Part shown: one piece after another, positions 19,107-27,211 of the stretch | Layout: each line of letters starts with the position of its first letter | Numbering within the stretch: the stretch's first letter is position 1 | From: Tunicatimonas pelagia | Lineage (GTDB): Bacteria; Bacteroidota; Bacteroidia; Cytophagales; Cyclobacteriaceae | NCBI RefSeq assembly: GCF_030506325.1 | Contig: NZ_CP120683.1 | Location: forward strand, 2,790,001 to 2,854,000 | Direction of reading: 5' to 3' | Length of the DNA: 64,000 nt | The notes under the pieces: generated by a model | Told to the model about the DNA's origin: nothing | Seen by the model: only the letters and a program-made list of their open reading frames with translations | Databases searched by the model: none | Translations under genes and position numbers: made by a program

Positions 19107-20176
19107 GGGGCTTGCAGGTTTAGAGTCACACAATAAGTTTCGGTTGTTTGCTCGATCTGAAGTTGATGAGCGTTGGGATAGAGCAACGCTAACTGTTTTC
19201 TAACGTTCCTTAGGCCAATAGCTGGTTTTATTGCTTTACCGGGCGGAATACCGGCTGGCACTGAGTTTCTGATACGGAAGGAAATGGTCTTCGCCTGGGT
19301 ACTCAGTCCAATAGCAATGGTAGCTTGATTAATTTCTTGGCTTACCCCGTGTTTGAAAGCATTTTCAACGAAGGTTAATAGTAGCAGTGGAGCAATCTTG
19401 AGGTCATAGTGTAGCGAGTTATCAAAAGTGATGGCTACCCGTTGGCCGTAGCGAATTTTTTCTAACGTAAGATAGTTTTCAATCAGCGCTACCTCTTTAG
19501 CAAGCGGTACGTAGTCTTCATTGCAGCGGTACAGCATATAGTCCAGCATATCGGATAGCTTACTAATGACTTCGGGAGTTTTATCTGATTTTTTGACCGC
19601 CAATGCGTACACATTATTCAGGGTGTTGAATAGGAAGTGAGGGTTGAGTTGATGCTTTAAGGCCGTGAGTTCCGCTGTCTTTTTTTGCTCGTTGATCTTC
19701 GCCAAACGCTGTTGATTGCGATAGAACTGAAAGAGCAACAGCAATACCGTAGGCGAGAAGAAGAAAATTGCTTTACTGGCCGTCACCGAAAGATTAGCTA
19801 ATCGCTCGGGAACCGAAAAATACCCAAATTTTTCAAACTGCCAAGCGTACGACTGAGGATACATAGGCTCGAAGTAGTAATACTTCGCGGCATAGTACCC
19901 AGTGGTAGCCAGCACCAGCAGAAGGGCGAGTAGCCCTCCAAACAAAACAAATCGCTTTTTGTCCAGCAATTTCGGCATGAGAATGTAGAGCGTCACGTAC
20001 GCCACGATCACTTGCAAAGCAGTCATGACGGCCATCACCCCGATCGAGTGGCTGACATTGTTATAAATCACCCGACTAGAGGTGATGATATGAAACACAA
20101 AAATGACTATCCAAAAAAGTAGGTGCCGCAGGAAAGGAGTATCTACTCGCTGGTATGTCTCTTTCAGAAAATGCAT
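19103..20176 (-). CDS. LytS/YehU-type membrane sensor histidine kinase
   Basis: 357 residues. Four membrane helices fill the first ~150 residues (LLFWIVIFVFHIITSSRVI, VMTALQVIVAYVTLYILMP, FGGLLALLLVLATTGYYAA, IFFFSPTVLLLLFQFY). The His_kinase domain has the phosphorylated His in 'LKHQLNPHFLFNTLNNVYALA'. The HATPase region has 'LLLLTFVENAFKHGVS' and 'GLRNVRKQLALLYP'. It pairs with the LytTR regulator with a 4-bp overlap and is divergent from the barrel gene at 20407, which is its most obvious target. The signal sensed is unknown. Confidence 0.93.
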   Translation of the reverse strand: MHFLKETYQRVDTPFLRHLLFWIVIFVFHIITSSRVIYNNVSHSIGVMAVMTALQVIVAYVTLYILMPKLLDKKRFVLFGGLLALLLVLATTGYYAAKYYYFEPMYPQSYAWQFEKFGYFSVPERLANLSVTASKAIFFFSPTVLLLLFQFYRNQQRLAKINEQKKTAELTALKHQLNPHFLFNTLNNVYALAVKKSDKTPEVISKLSDMLDYMLYRCNEDYVPLAKEVALIENYLTLEKIRYGQRVAITFDNSLHYDLKIAPLLLLTFVENAFKHGVSQEINQATIAIGLSTQAKTISFRIRNSVPAGIPPGKAIKPAIGLRNVRKQLALLYPNAHQLQIEQTTETYCVTLNLQAP

Positions 20177-20406
20177 AGCAATGGGTAAAGATACGGATCG
20201 CTAGGCGAACTACCCGCAAAAGTAGCTAAAGCGGCAGGCTAGGTGGTTGTACCACTCATTACCGTAGACGAACCCTGATTTTTACCCTCAATAACAGTCT
20301 GATAGCGAGAATCAGCGATTGGTCTACTTTTCAAAAGAGGTGAGGCATTCAGAGCTAGTATTGCCCGCATAGAGGAACCACCCTCATTCATCCAAACCTC
20401 GTACAT

Positions 20407-22806
20407 ATGCCTTATTTCCTAAAAAAAGCACTCCTCATTGGGTGCCTGGTAATGATCTATTTTACCGCTCACGCCCAATCCATTCAAACCATTACGGGTC
20501 AAGTGGTAAACGTTCAAGGGGAACCACTCTTCGGAAACGCGATAGTCATCTCACCCACCGACTCGAGCATTATTCAGGGCACACCTTTTTTGGAAGGAAC
20601 ATTTACGCTCACTGGGTTAAATAATCAACAAGTACTGCTTAAGCTTAGCTCACTCACTTTCCGGGATACCATATTGGTTGTGCGCTACGCCACCAATGCT
20701 CACGTGGATTTGGGAAGGGTTAGGGTTCGGGAAGCAGCTAATGAATTGGACGAGGTGACGGTAACCGCGAAACAATCGCTCGTTAACGAACGGCCCGATG
20801 GCTCTCTGGCCATCAATATCGCCAACACTCCACTGGCAACGGCTACATCGGTAGACGAAATTTTAAGTCGCTCACCGACAATCGTGTACGACGAAGATGG
20901 CAACTTACAAGTGTTTGGGAAAGGAGCAGCCATTCTGTTTATCAACGGGGTGCGGGTAGCCAACGAACGCCTGTCTACCCTTTCGCCTTCCGATATTCAA
21001 ACTATTGAAATCATTAGCAACCCCGGCCCCCGCTACGATGCTGAAGGTAACGCCGTGATTAATATCATTACCCGCACCAATCGTGAGCAGGGCGGGCAAG
21101 GAGCGATCAAAAATTATTACAGCTACAGTGATTTTACGGGCTACGATAACCGAACCGACATCGCTTACAGCTACGCCCAGGGCAACTGGTCGACCCACGC
21201 TAACTACGGCTTACAGTTGGGACACAATCGGCACATCCAGCGCACCAGTCGTACCCGCAACATTCCTAATAACTTCTTTCGCTCTACCATCAAAAACGAT
21301 TGGCAGTACGAATACGATAATTTGTCTAACTACGGAGTAGGACTCCAGTACAACGTTGCGGCAGATCACTATTTTTCAGTACAGTACACCGGGGCATACG
21401 AAGATTTGGGCGGACAGCAGTTGAGTGATAATACCATTGAGGATAGTCAAGTTATTGTCTACAACACCAACATTGCCCGGGACGACCTGACGCAGAAAAA
21501 TACCCTAAACGCCAATTACTACCGTAAAATGGATAGCCTGGGTTCCAGCCTATTCATCGGTAGTCAGTTTGCGGGCTACGCCAACGACTTCGACAATGAT
21601 ATTACCGAATCCAGCGCCATTGATGATATAGCGCAAGTGGCTCTCATCAACAATGTGGGTGGTAATGACATCAACATTTTTAGTACTCAACTTGATTATA
21701 CGAAAGTTTTTAGTAAGCGGTACCACTTAGAGTGGGGCGGGAAATACGGGTACGTACAGATCAACTCCCGCACCACATTTTTTGATCTGGGTGAAGGGGG
21801 CACTCGCACCCGAGATGAGGATCTGTCCAGTAGTTTTGCATACCGCGAGCGGGTTCCGGCTGCCTATCTCAATCTGCAAGGCAACATCACTGATAATATT
21901 GACTATGGTGTGGGACTGAGAACGGAACTTACGGATTACACGCTTTTCACCGAAGTAGACGGTGGCCGTACCATCGGTGATACTTATTTCAATGTGTTTC
22001 CCAGTGCTTCACTCACCGCCCGGCTGTCGGAGCAGACCAATGTTTATGTTACTTACACCTCTCGTATTGTTCGCCCACCCTACCAAACCCTCAACCCGTT
22101 TGTCGTCTACCAAGATGCTTTTACTTCTATTCGGGGCAACCCCGATCTTCAGCCCTCGCGAGTGCACGCTCTCGAGGCCGGAGGAGCGTGGGCGGGGCTC
22201 AGCCTCAAACTAGGCTACAACTATACGATTGACCCTATTGATGGCGGAGCATTTCAGTCGGAAGATAATCCTCGTGAATACATTTTGCAGCGGGTTAACC
22301 TAAGTGAGCGGCACGCATTCTTTGGTACGCTGTCTAAAAATATTAACCTGGCCTGGTGGCGATCTAACAATACCGCCACCCTCAGCTTCGACCGATTGTT
22401 TGACAATACCGGAGTTTTTGCGGTGAATAACAGCGAGCCGTACTACTACCTCTACTCTCAGAATAGCTTTGATATTAAAGATTGGTTTACGCTTTATCTC
22501 ACCGCTTGGTACCTGAGTGATAAACGGGACGGCATTAACTTCGAGAAAGACTACTCCTCGGTCAACCTAGGAGTAGAGAAAAAGCTATTGGGGAACTCTC
22601 TCACTTGCAACCTCGACTTCAACGATGTGTTCTACCGGGTACGGGCTAGCGGGGAATACCGGGTAGGCCAAACCGATGTGATTTATGATAACGTGTGGAA
22701 TACCCACTATGTCCGGTTTTCAGTAGCCTACAATTTTGGCAGGCTCAAAGAACTTAACTACCGCAATAAGAATGTGGGGGAGTCAGAAAGTCAACGAGCG
22801 CGCTAA
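20407..22806 (+). CDS. TonB-receptor-like outer membrane beta-barrel protein (OMP_b-brl_3 type)
   Basis: 799 residues. Signal peptide 'LIGCLVMIYFTAHAQS', then a carboxypeptidase-regulatory-like domain (TITGQVVNVQGEPLFGNAIV, ~25-110). A plug domain follows ('VDEILSRSPTIVYDEDGNLQVFGKGAAILFINGVRV', then 'IQTIEIISNPGPRYDAEGNAVINIIT'), and then a long barrel. The shortened plug and the 'NPGPRYDAEGNAVINI' motif are typical of the outer membrane beta-barrel family PF14905 rather than classical TonB receptors. It is divergent from the LytS/LytTR genes, whose products probably control it. The 230-bp spacer between them holds both promoters. Confidence 0.88.
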   Translation: MPYFLKKALLIGCLVMIYFTAHAQSIQTITGQVVNVQGEPLFGNAIVISPTDSSIIQGTPFLEGTFTLTGLNNQQVLLKLSSLTFRDTILVVRYATNAHVDLGRVRVREAANELDEVTVTAKQSLVNERPDGSLAINIANTPLATATSVDEILSRSPTIVYDEDGNLQVFGKGAAILFINGVRVANERLSTLSPSDIQTIEIISNPGPRYDAEGNAVINIITRTNREQGGQGAIKNYYSYSDFTGYDNRTDIAYSYAQGNWSTHANYGLQLGHNRHIQRTSRTRNIPNNFFRSTIKNDWQYEYDNLSNYGVGLQYNVAADHYFSVQYTGAYEDLGGQQLSDNTIEDSQVIVYNTNIARDDLTQKNTLNANYYRKMDSLGSSLFIGSQFAGYANDFDNDITESSAIDDIAQVALINNVGGNDINIFSTQLDYTKVFSKRYHLEWGGKYGYVQINSRTTFFDLGEGGTRTRDEDLSSSFAYRERVPAAYLNLQGNITDNIDYGVGLRTELTDYTLFTEVDGGRTIGDTYFNVFPSASLTARLSEQTNVYVTYTSRIVRPPYQTLNPFVVYQDAFTSIRGNPDLQPSRVHALEAGGAWAGLSLKLGYNYTIDPIDGGAFQSEDNPREYILQRVNLSERHAFFGTLSKNINLAWWRSNNTATLSFDRLFDNTGVFAVNNSEPYYYLYSQNSFDIKDWFTLYLTAWYLSDKRDGINFEKDYSSVNLGVEKKLLGNSLTCNLDFNDVFYRVRASGEYRVGQTDVIYDNVWNTHYVRFSVAYNFGRLKELNYRNKNVGESESQRAR

Positions 22807-22868
22807 GGCATTGTTGAACCCATGGGCTACCCAATGAAATTTTGTCATTATAAGTAGCTGGAAAATGT
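22806..22868. repeat. Direct repeat copy 1 (~60 bp)
   Basis: This stretch begins at the barrel-gene stop (CTAAGGCATTGTTGAACC) and continues through CAATGAAATTTTGTCATTA to AGTAGCTGGA. It recurs with about 85% identity at 25432-25494. The two copies bracket the broken Crp/Fnr gene and three small membrane-protein genes. Recombination between them could delete or duplicate that block; origin unknown. Confidence 0.75.
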
Positions 22869-22954
22869 ACATTTGTATTCACGATAGCCTTTGTAGGTGT
22901 GTGTTATTAGGGTAAAAAGCAGTAGGTTCGTATATCGAGCCGTTGTCCAGCGTT

Positions 22955-23545
22955 ATGAACATGAAGCCACATACACTTTAGCAATTTCTTAGAAACCTAA
23001 TTAGTATTTCAGAGGAAGCTATCGCTGAAATAGAAACATCAGGAATTAGAAAATCTGTAGAAGCTAACTCGATTTTTTTCTCGGCCAGCGAGCCGTTTTC
23101 TAAGTTACTGTTTTTAGAAAAAGGCTTGGTCAGGTCTTATCGAGTGATAGACGGTAAGGACATTACTTTTTATTTCTTTACCGCCGGGGAATTCGCCGTT
23201 GATTACGAAAGCTTCTTAAAAGAATCGGAAAGCTCGCTATTCTTTGAGGCATTAGTTGATTGTGATTATCTAGAGTTCAGCAAGTCAACCATTGAAGCGT
23301 TGTATGACTCATTCCCGGCGTTTGAGCGGGTGGGAAGAATCATGGCAGAACAGGCTTATCTAAGTGCTACCAGCCGGGTCAAGGAGCTTCAGGCGGAATC
23401 TTTACAGGATAGGTACCTTAAACTGCTGGCACGCAATCCCGAACTTTTTCAGCAAATTCCCCAATACCATATTGCCTCTTACCTAGGCGTGAAGCCTCAG
23501 AGCCTCAGCCGAGTGAGGGCCAAGCTTACCGGAAAGATTTACTAG
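22955..23545 (+). pseudogene. Crp/Fnr-family regulator interrupted by in-frame TAG at codon 9
   Basis: An ATG at 22955 begins M-N-M-K-P-H-T-L, then TAG (22979-22981). The same frame continues without interruption to 23545 with a complete cyclic-nucleotide-binding-like region (FLRNLISISEEAIAEIE; SKLLFLEKGLVRSYRVIDGK; FFTAGEFAVDYESFL). The C-terminal wHTH is also intact (YHIASYLGVKPQSLSRVRAKL). Counting the TAG codon the product would be ~196 residues, normal for this Bacteroidota family. After the TAG no ATG or GTG occurs until well inside the binding domain; the first TTG (23126) would remove a third of it. So the protein is either a recent pseudogene, needs amber readthrough, or reflects a base error. 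Confidence 0.75.
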
Positions 23546-23626
23546 CCCTGCCCCTTCTTCACCTAGGTGAATGAAAAAGACCCTTTGCTTTTTGACCTTT
23601 GTATTATCACCAAAACAGATAATCAA

Positions 23627-24196
23627 ATGCAAAGGATTCGTTTCACTCTTCTCATTCTTCTGGTCGCCTCTTGGGGAACCACATTAGCCCAAAGCGAAAA
23701 CGAGGTACGCCGCTGGGGCGTAGAGTTCAGCCCGGTTGGAGCCGGAGTCTTTCAACTATTTCAGGGCAAGGCCACCTACCTGCTTTGGCCTAATAAGTCT
23801 ACCCCGGCGGAAGTGGGTCTGGGCCTACTCTTACAGCCCCAATCTACTTCTTCCACTAATGAAGGCTTCAACAGCGATGGTACGTATTCCGCCGTGATGG
23901 CCTCACTGGCCTACCGACAGTATTATTGGCGAGGTCTCCATACGGAATCGGTGGTCAATTTTGGACAAGGTTCGGTAGCGGATAATGTGGTTGATGGCGG
24001 GGAGTACAGTGCCTTTCAGCTCTTTGTACAGCACTTCGCTGGCTACAAATTTCGGTTCCTCAACGGGGCTAAGATCAATTTTTACGCGATCCCGCAGTTC
24101 GGCATTGGCTATGTTCCGCTGGACAAAGAATGGCCTACCACCGAAGACAGTGGAGTCTTCTTCTTGGGAGACCTGAAGGTGGGAATTAATTTCTAA
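23627..24196 (+). CDS. Hypothetical outer membrane barrel protein
   Basis: 189 residues from the ATG at 23627, chosen because the signal peptide starts there (IRFTLLILLVASWGTTLAQS); an upstream in-frame start would add 20 residues without signal character. The mature part has alternating strand patterns ('VVNFGQGSVADNVVDGGEYSAFQLFVQHFAGYKFRF') and ends in Phe (LKVGINF), consistent with an 8-stranded outer membrane barrel. I recognise no named family. It is followed 18 bp later by another barrel-containing gene, so they are probably cotranscribed. Confidence 0.65.
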   Translation: MQRIRFTLLILLVASWGTTLAQSENEVRRWGVEFSPVGAGVFQLFQGKATYLLWPNKSTPAEVGLGLLLQPQSTSSTNEGFNSDGTYSAVMASLAYRQYYWRGLHTESVVNFGQGSVADNVVDGGEYSAFQLFVQHFAGYKFRFLNGAKINFYAIPQFGIGYVPLDKEWPTTEDSGVFFLGDLKVGINF

Positions 24197-24214
24197 TCAA
24201 AACAACATCATCTT

Positions 24215-25078
24215 ATGAAAAAGCAACGAGATATTATCCGAATTGTCCACTTGTTAGGGGCAGCGGTCATTGGCACCTACGTGTATTCGCCCTACAGTCA
24301 ATTAGCGTGGTTCACGTTAATCTTGCAGATTGTGATTATTCCAGCTCTAATCCTTACAGGTTTATGGCTATGGAAACCCAAGTGGTTTAAAGCCAGTCGG
24401 AAAACGGCTACGCTACTACTTTTCGCCCTGATGACGACTGCATCATTAAACCCGCTACAGGCGCAAGATCGCCTGAAAGGAGGCGCGGGAGGATTCACGA
24501 TAGGGGTTAAGGCCTACAATACGGCTGCTCACCAGTTCTTCGTGCCGGAAGGAGGCCCTACGATGGGCGATAACATTGTTCAATTTGGTGGGGAAGGCTA
24601 CGGGTTACTCAATCGGTGGGTGCTGGGCGGAAGTGGATACATGAGCCGGGGCGACCAGGTGCAGGAGGGCAACCTACAGTATAAGGTACACGGCGGCGGT
24701 GGGTTTTTCCAAGCTGGATACGTGGTGTACCATACCGATGAGCTATTGGCATTTCCCCTTTTGGGTATCGGTGTAGATGCCTTGGGGATTAATCGGAGAG
24801 TGGAGGAAGACATCGCCTTTGCCCCTGACCGCTTTTTGGAAGCGAACTACTTTATTGCCCGACCTAGCCTAGACGTAGGGGTTGGCGTTGATTGGTTTCC
24901 GGGTAAAAAAGGTTGGAAGCTAGGTATCCGAACCGGCTACAATGTGACGCTTGCCCGAAATAATGAGTGGCGACACTACGGTGGTGAGATTACTACCCCT
25001 GATCTGCCCGATAATGATCTGGACGGTTTCTACGTGAGGCTAACGGTTGGGGGTGGCCATTTCAGAACAAAAGAATAA
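24215..25078 (+). CDS. Membrane-anchor plus barrel chimera, hypothetical
   Basis: 287 residues in two unlike parts. Residues 1-65 contain two membrane helices (IVHLLGAAVIGTYVYS and LAWFTLILQIVIIPALILTGLWLW). After a basic stretch (KPKWFKASRKT) comes a second, signal-peptide-like segment (TLLLFALMTTASLNPLQAQD), then a Gly-rich, strand-patterned domain to the end (GLLNRWVLGGSGYMSRGDQ; GVGVDWFPGKKGWKLGIRTGY). No start codon lies between the two parts, so the frame reads as a fusion. The internal AQ-type cleavage site suggests the barrel part was once a separate secreted protein. No known family is recognised. Confidence 0.6.
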   Translation: MKKQRDIIRIVHLLGAAVIGTYVYSPYSQLAWFTLILQIVIIPALILTGLWLWKPKWFKASRKTATLLLFALMTTASLNPLQAQDRLKGGAGGFTIGVKAYNTAAHQFFVPEGGPTMGDNIVQFGGEGYGLLNRWVLGGSGYMSRGDQVQEGNLQYKVHGGGGFFQAGYVVYHTDELLAFPLLGIGVDALGINRRVEEDIAFAPDRFLEANYFIARPSLDVGVGVDWFPGKKGWKLGIRTGYNVTLARNNEWRHYGGEITTPDLPDNDLDGFYVRLTVGGGHFRTKE

Positions 25079-25084
25079 CTGACT

Positions 25085-25366
25085 ATGAACGCACTCATCG
25101 AACAACAAATCTACGAAAGGGCGCGTCGCAGAGTCGCCTTTCGGATTCACTTGATTGCCTACGTGATTGGAGTACTCATCAACTGGGTAGTTTGGGTAGT
25201 GTACCCCACCCCGCACATTTGGCCGATCTGGCCGACGCTGGGTTGGAGCATTGGTATCGCCTCTCATTACTTGGGAGTTTATCATCCTGGTCAGATATTC
25301 TCTATTGACCAAGAGATAGAACGTGTGGTAAGGAAGGAGCTCAACAAGAAAGATCAGAACGCTTAG
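25085..25366 (+). CDS. 2TM-domain small membrane protein
   Basis: 93 residues. Two hydrophobic helices (AFRIHLIAYVIGVLINWVVWVV and PTLGWSIGIASHYLGVY) are flanked by charged ends, with the conserved 'RRRVAFRIHL' start and 'EIERVVRKELNK' end of the Bacteroidota 2TM domain (PF13239). That domain is often found alone or fused to LytTR kinases and regulators. It starts 6 bp after the previous gene, so it belongs to the same transcript. Function unknown. Confidence 0.78.
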   Translation: MNALIEQQIYERARRRVAFRIHLIAYVIGVLINWVVWVVYPTPHIWPIWPTLGWSIGIASHYLGVYHPGQIFSIDQEIERVVRKELNKKDQNA

Positions 25367-25431
25367 TGTCTAGCTTTTTTACGAGGCAAATTACAATTTT
25401 GGGATAAAGACGTTTATAACACAGCATAAAC

Positions 25432-25494
25432 ACTAAGGCATAGTTGAACCAATGGTCAACCCAATGAAGTTTTGTCATTATGAGTAGCTGGAGA
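25432..25494. repeat. Direct repeat copy 2 (~60 bp)
   Basis: CTAAGGCATAGTTGAACC followed by AATGGTCAACCCAATGAAG and TTTTGTCATTATGAGTAG. This aligns base for base with 22806-22868, with about nine differences and no gaps visible. It lies between the 2TM gene and the nucleotidyltransferase, at the point where the AT-rich accessory region begins. Confidence 0.75.
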
Positions 25495-25623
25495 ACGGAG
25501 CAAATGTCGCGAGGGGTGGAGTGGTTGTAGCCAATTGGGGTATCCCAGAAGCATTGAATTTCACTGAAAACGTTAAACATTAAAATCAACAATTTAATTT
25601 TACGTTGTTTAGAATTATGGATA

Positions 25624-26409
25624 ATGCCAGAAGTAGAACAAAAAAATATTGGTTTTGAAAATGCTCCTGCAAAAGTAAGAGAGATTGTTTTTGCGCTTAG
25701 CGATGGTTTACAAAACACACTTAGCGACAAACTTCTTGGTTTGTATCTGTATGGCTCTCTTGCTTATGGCTGTTTTAATTCCGAAACGAGCGACATAGAC
25801 TTTGTTGTCGTGTTATCTGAACCCTTAACTTCCGAAGAAGAGCAAAAAATAGCTCAATTGCATAAGCGTTTGGGTTACGATCCTGAATATGGAAAACGTA
25901 TTGAGGGAACGTATATGACCGAAGAACAGGTAAAAACCGATGAGTATCCACCTGATTTTTTGTTTTACGTGGAAGGTAAAGAATTTGTACAAGCACAAGC
26001 AGGACAAGGCGAATACGATTTCCCAATGCATTGCCAACATTTGCATGAATCAGGTTTAAAGATTATTGGATATGAACCGCAGAAATTATTTTTGCCCGTA
26101 CCATGGGAAATTTTAAAGCGTTCTCTCCGGCAGGAAATGCCATTTATTAAAGAACAATTTGAAAAAAGACCCATATATGCTGTGCTCAATTTGTGCCGAG
26201 TAGTTCGAGCCTATGAAACTCACAAACTTTCTTCAAAGAAACAGGGTGGCGAATGGGGGCTCCAAAATTTCCCTGCTGAATTTCATGAGATGATTCAAAT
26301 TGCGTTGGAAGGGTATACGCATAAAAAAACGGCCAGACAAAAACAATTCTTAACAGAAAACCTCTCTCGTTTTTACGAGTATTGTATTGAAAGAATTCCT
26401 AATAGTTGA
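25624..26409 (+). CDS. Aminoglycoside-adenylyltransferase-like nucleotidyltransferase (DUF4111)
   Basis: 261 residues. The nucleotidyltransferase core is 'LYLYGSLAYGCFNSETSDIDFVVVL', with the GS motif and the metal-binding D-x-D. The C-terminal region (RPIYAVLNLCRVVRAYETHKLSSKKQGGEWG) fits the DUF4111 helical domain of ANT(3'')/(9)-type enzymes. Family members adenylylate aminoglycosides such as streptomycin or spectinomycin, but many chromosomal relatives have unknown substrates. The gene is AT-rich compared with the preceding genes and is bounded downstream by an attC-like repeat, as expected for a mobile gene cassette. Resistance is an inference only. Confidence 0.75.
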   Translation: MPEVEQKNIGFENAPAKVREIVFALSDGLQNTLSDKLLGLYLYGSLAYGCFNSETSDIDFVVVLSEPLTSEEEQKIAQLHKRLGYDPEYGKRIEGTYMTEEQVKTDEYPPDFLFYVEGKEFVQAQAGQGEYDFPMHCQHLHESGLKIIGYEPQKLFLPVPWEILKRSLRQEMPFIKEQFEKRPIYAVLNLCRVVRAYETHKLSSKKQGGEWGLQNFPAEFHEMIQIALEGYTHKKTARQKQFLTENLSRFYEYCIERIPNS

Positions 26410-26430
26410 CAACAAACAATAGAACAACTG

Positions 26431-26566
26431 GCTACAACACTATAAACAAGCAATAGCAGGTTAGCACCATGTTGATAGAGTTGATTTTTGGCCGATTAAT
26501 TTGCGCCTGCGCGAAGCTTATCCGGTGAAATTCCGTAACTACATCATAGCCGAGACCATTGTAGCT
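26431..26566 (+). repeat. attC-like element E1 (136 bp)
   Basis: The outer ends GCTACAA (26431) and TTGTAGC (26560-26566) are complementary. The right arm reads CCGTAACTACATCATAGC then CGAGACCATTGTAGC, matching right arms at 33736 and 37753. It lies between the nucleotidyltransferase and hipBA. Size, imperfect pairing and a GAGACC insertion absent from the left arm recall integron attC sites. Confidence 0.5.
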
Positions 26567-26574
26567 AATTTAAT

Positions 26575-26592
26575 TATACCCGAATAGGTATA
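26575..26592. promoter_or_regulatory. HipB operator O1
   Basis: TATACC-N6-GGTATA, a perfect 6-bp-arm palindrome. It is the first of three, at 41-bp spacing, upstream of hipB. The form resembles the palindromic operators known for HipB, though with other arm and spacer bases. Confidence 0.65.
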
Positions 26593-26615
26593 ATCTTTTC
26601 TAAAGAACATATGTC

Positions 26616-26633
26616 TATACCCGAGCGGGTACA
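26616..26633. promoter_or_regulatory. HipB operator O2
   Basis: TATACC-N6-GGTACA, one mismatch from O1 and O3, exactly 41 bp downstream of O1. Because 41 bp is close to four helical turns, the sites should face the same side of the DNA. Confidence 0.6.
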
Positions 26634-26656
26634 TTTTAACAAATTATCATTATATT

Positions 26657-26674
26657 TATACCCGTTCAGGTATA
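26657..26674. promoter_or_regulatory. HipB operator O3
   Basis: TATACC-N6-GGTATA, 41 bp after O2 and ending 8 bp before the hipB ATG (26683). Binding here would block transcription or translation start of the module. Confidence 0.65.
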
Positions 26675-26682
26675 ATATTAGT

Positions 26683-26895
26683 ATGAAAAAATTAAGTCAA
26701 TTCGTAAAGGAAAGGCGAAAAAACCTAGGGCTCACCCAAGAAGACCTTTCGTTTAAAGCTGGAGTCGGATTACGATTTGTTCGCGAACTAGAACAAGGGA
26801 AAGAATCATTAATGACCGACAAAGTCAACCAAGTATTATCATTATTCGGCCATGAACTTGGCCCAGTACCAACAGAAAGAGATGAAAGTAGCTAA
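26683..26895 (+). CDS. hipB: HipB-type antitoxin (XRE helix-turn-helix)
   Basis: 70 residues from the ATG at 26683; an upstream in-frame start at 26611 would read through two operators and is rejected. It is a compact Cro/C1 helix-turn-helix: 'VKERRKNLGLTQEDLSFKAGVGLRFVRELEQGKESL', with the short tail 'HELGPVPTERDESS'. It should neutralise HipA and repress its own operon through the three palindromes upstream. It overlaps the next gene by 14 bp. It appears intact although the kinase partner is broken. Confidence 0.85.
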   Translation: MKKLSQFVKERRKNLGLTQEDLSFKAGVGLRFVRELEQGKESLMTDKVNQVLSLFGHELGPVPTERDESS

Positions 26896-27211
26896 AGTTT
26901 ACATGCACGATACATGGGCCGGCGTATTGACGGAAGATGAAGATGGCTACCATTTTCAATATGAAGAATCGTACCTGAAAAAACCCGATTCAGAAGCAAT
27001 AAGTGTAACATTTCCCCTTGCACCCGATCAATATGATAGCAAAGTTTTATTTCCATTTTTTGACGGATTAATTCCAGAAGGATGGTTATTAGATATAGCA
27101 CAAAAAAACTGGAAACTAAATCCGAGAGATAGAATGAGCATACTACTAAAGACCTGCTATGATTGCATAGGCGCAGTATCAATACGATCACAAGAAGAAA
27201 ATGGAAAGTAA
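26882..27211 (+). CDS. HipA N-terminal subdomain protein
   Basis: 109 residues from the ATG at 26882, inside the end of hipB. 'KVYMHDTWAGVLTEDEDGYHFQYEESYL' and 'FPFFDGLIPEGWLL' are the couple_hipA/HipA N-terminal domain, which in many Bacteroidota is encoded separately from the kinase. The stop overlaps the first codons of the kinase gene (ATG at 27201). It packs against HipB and the kinase in the known complex. The frame looks intact. Confidence 0.82.
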   Translation: MKVAKVYMHDTWAGVLTEDEDGYHFQYEESYLKKPDSEAISVTFPLAPDQYDSKVLFPFFDGLIPEGWLLDIAQKNWKLNPRDRMSILLKTCYDCIGAVSIRSQEENGK

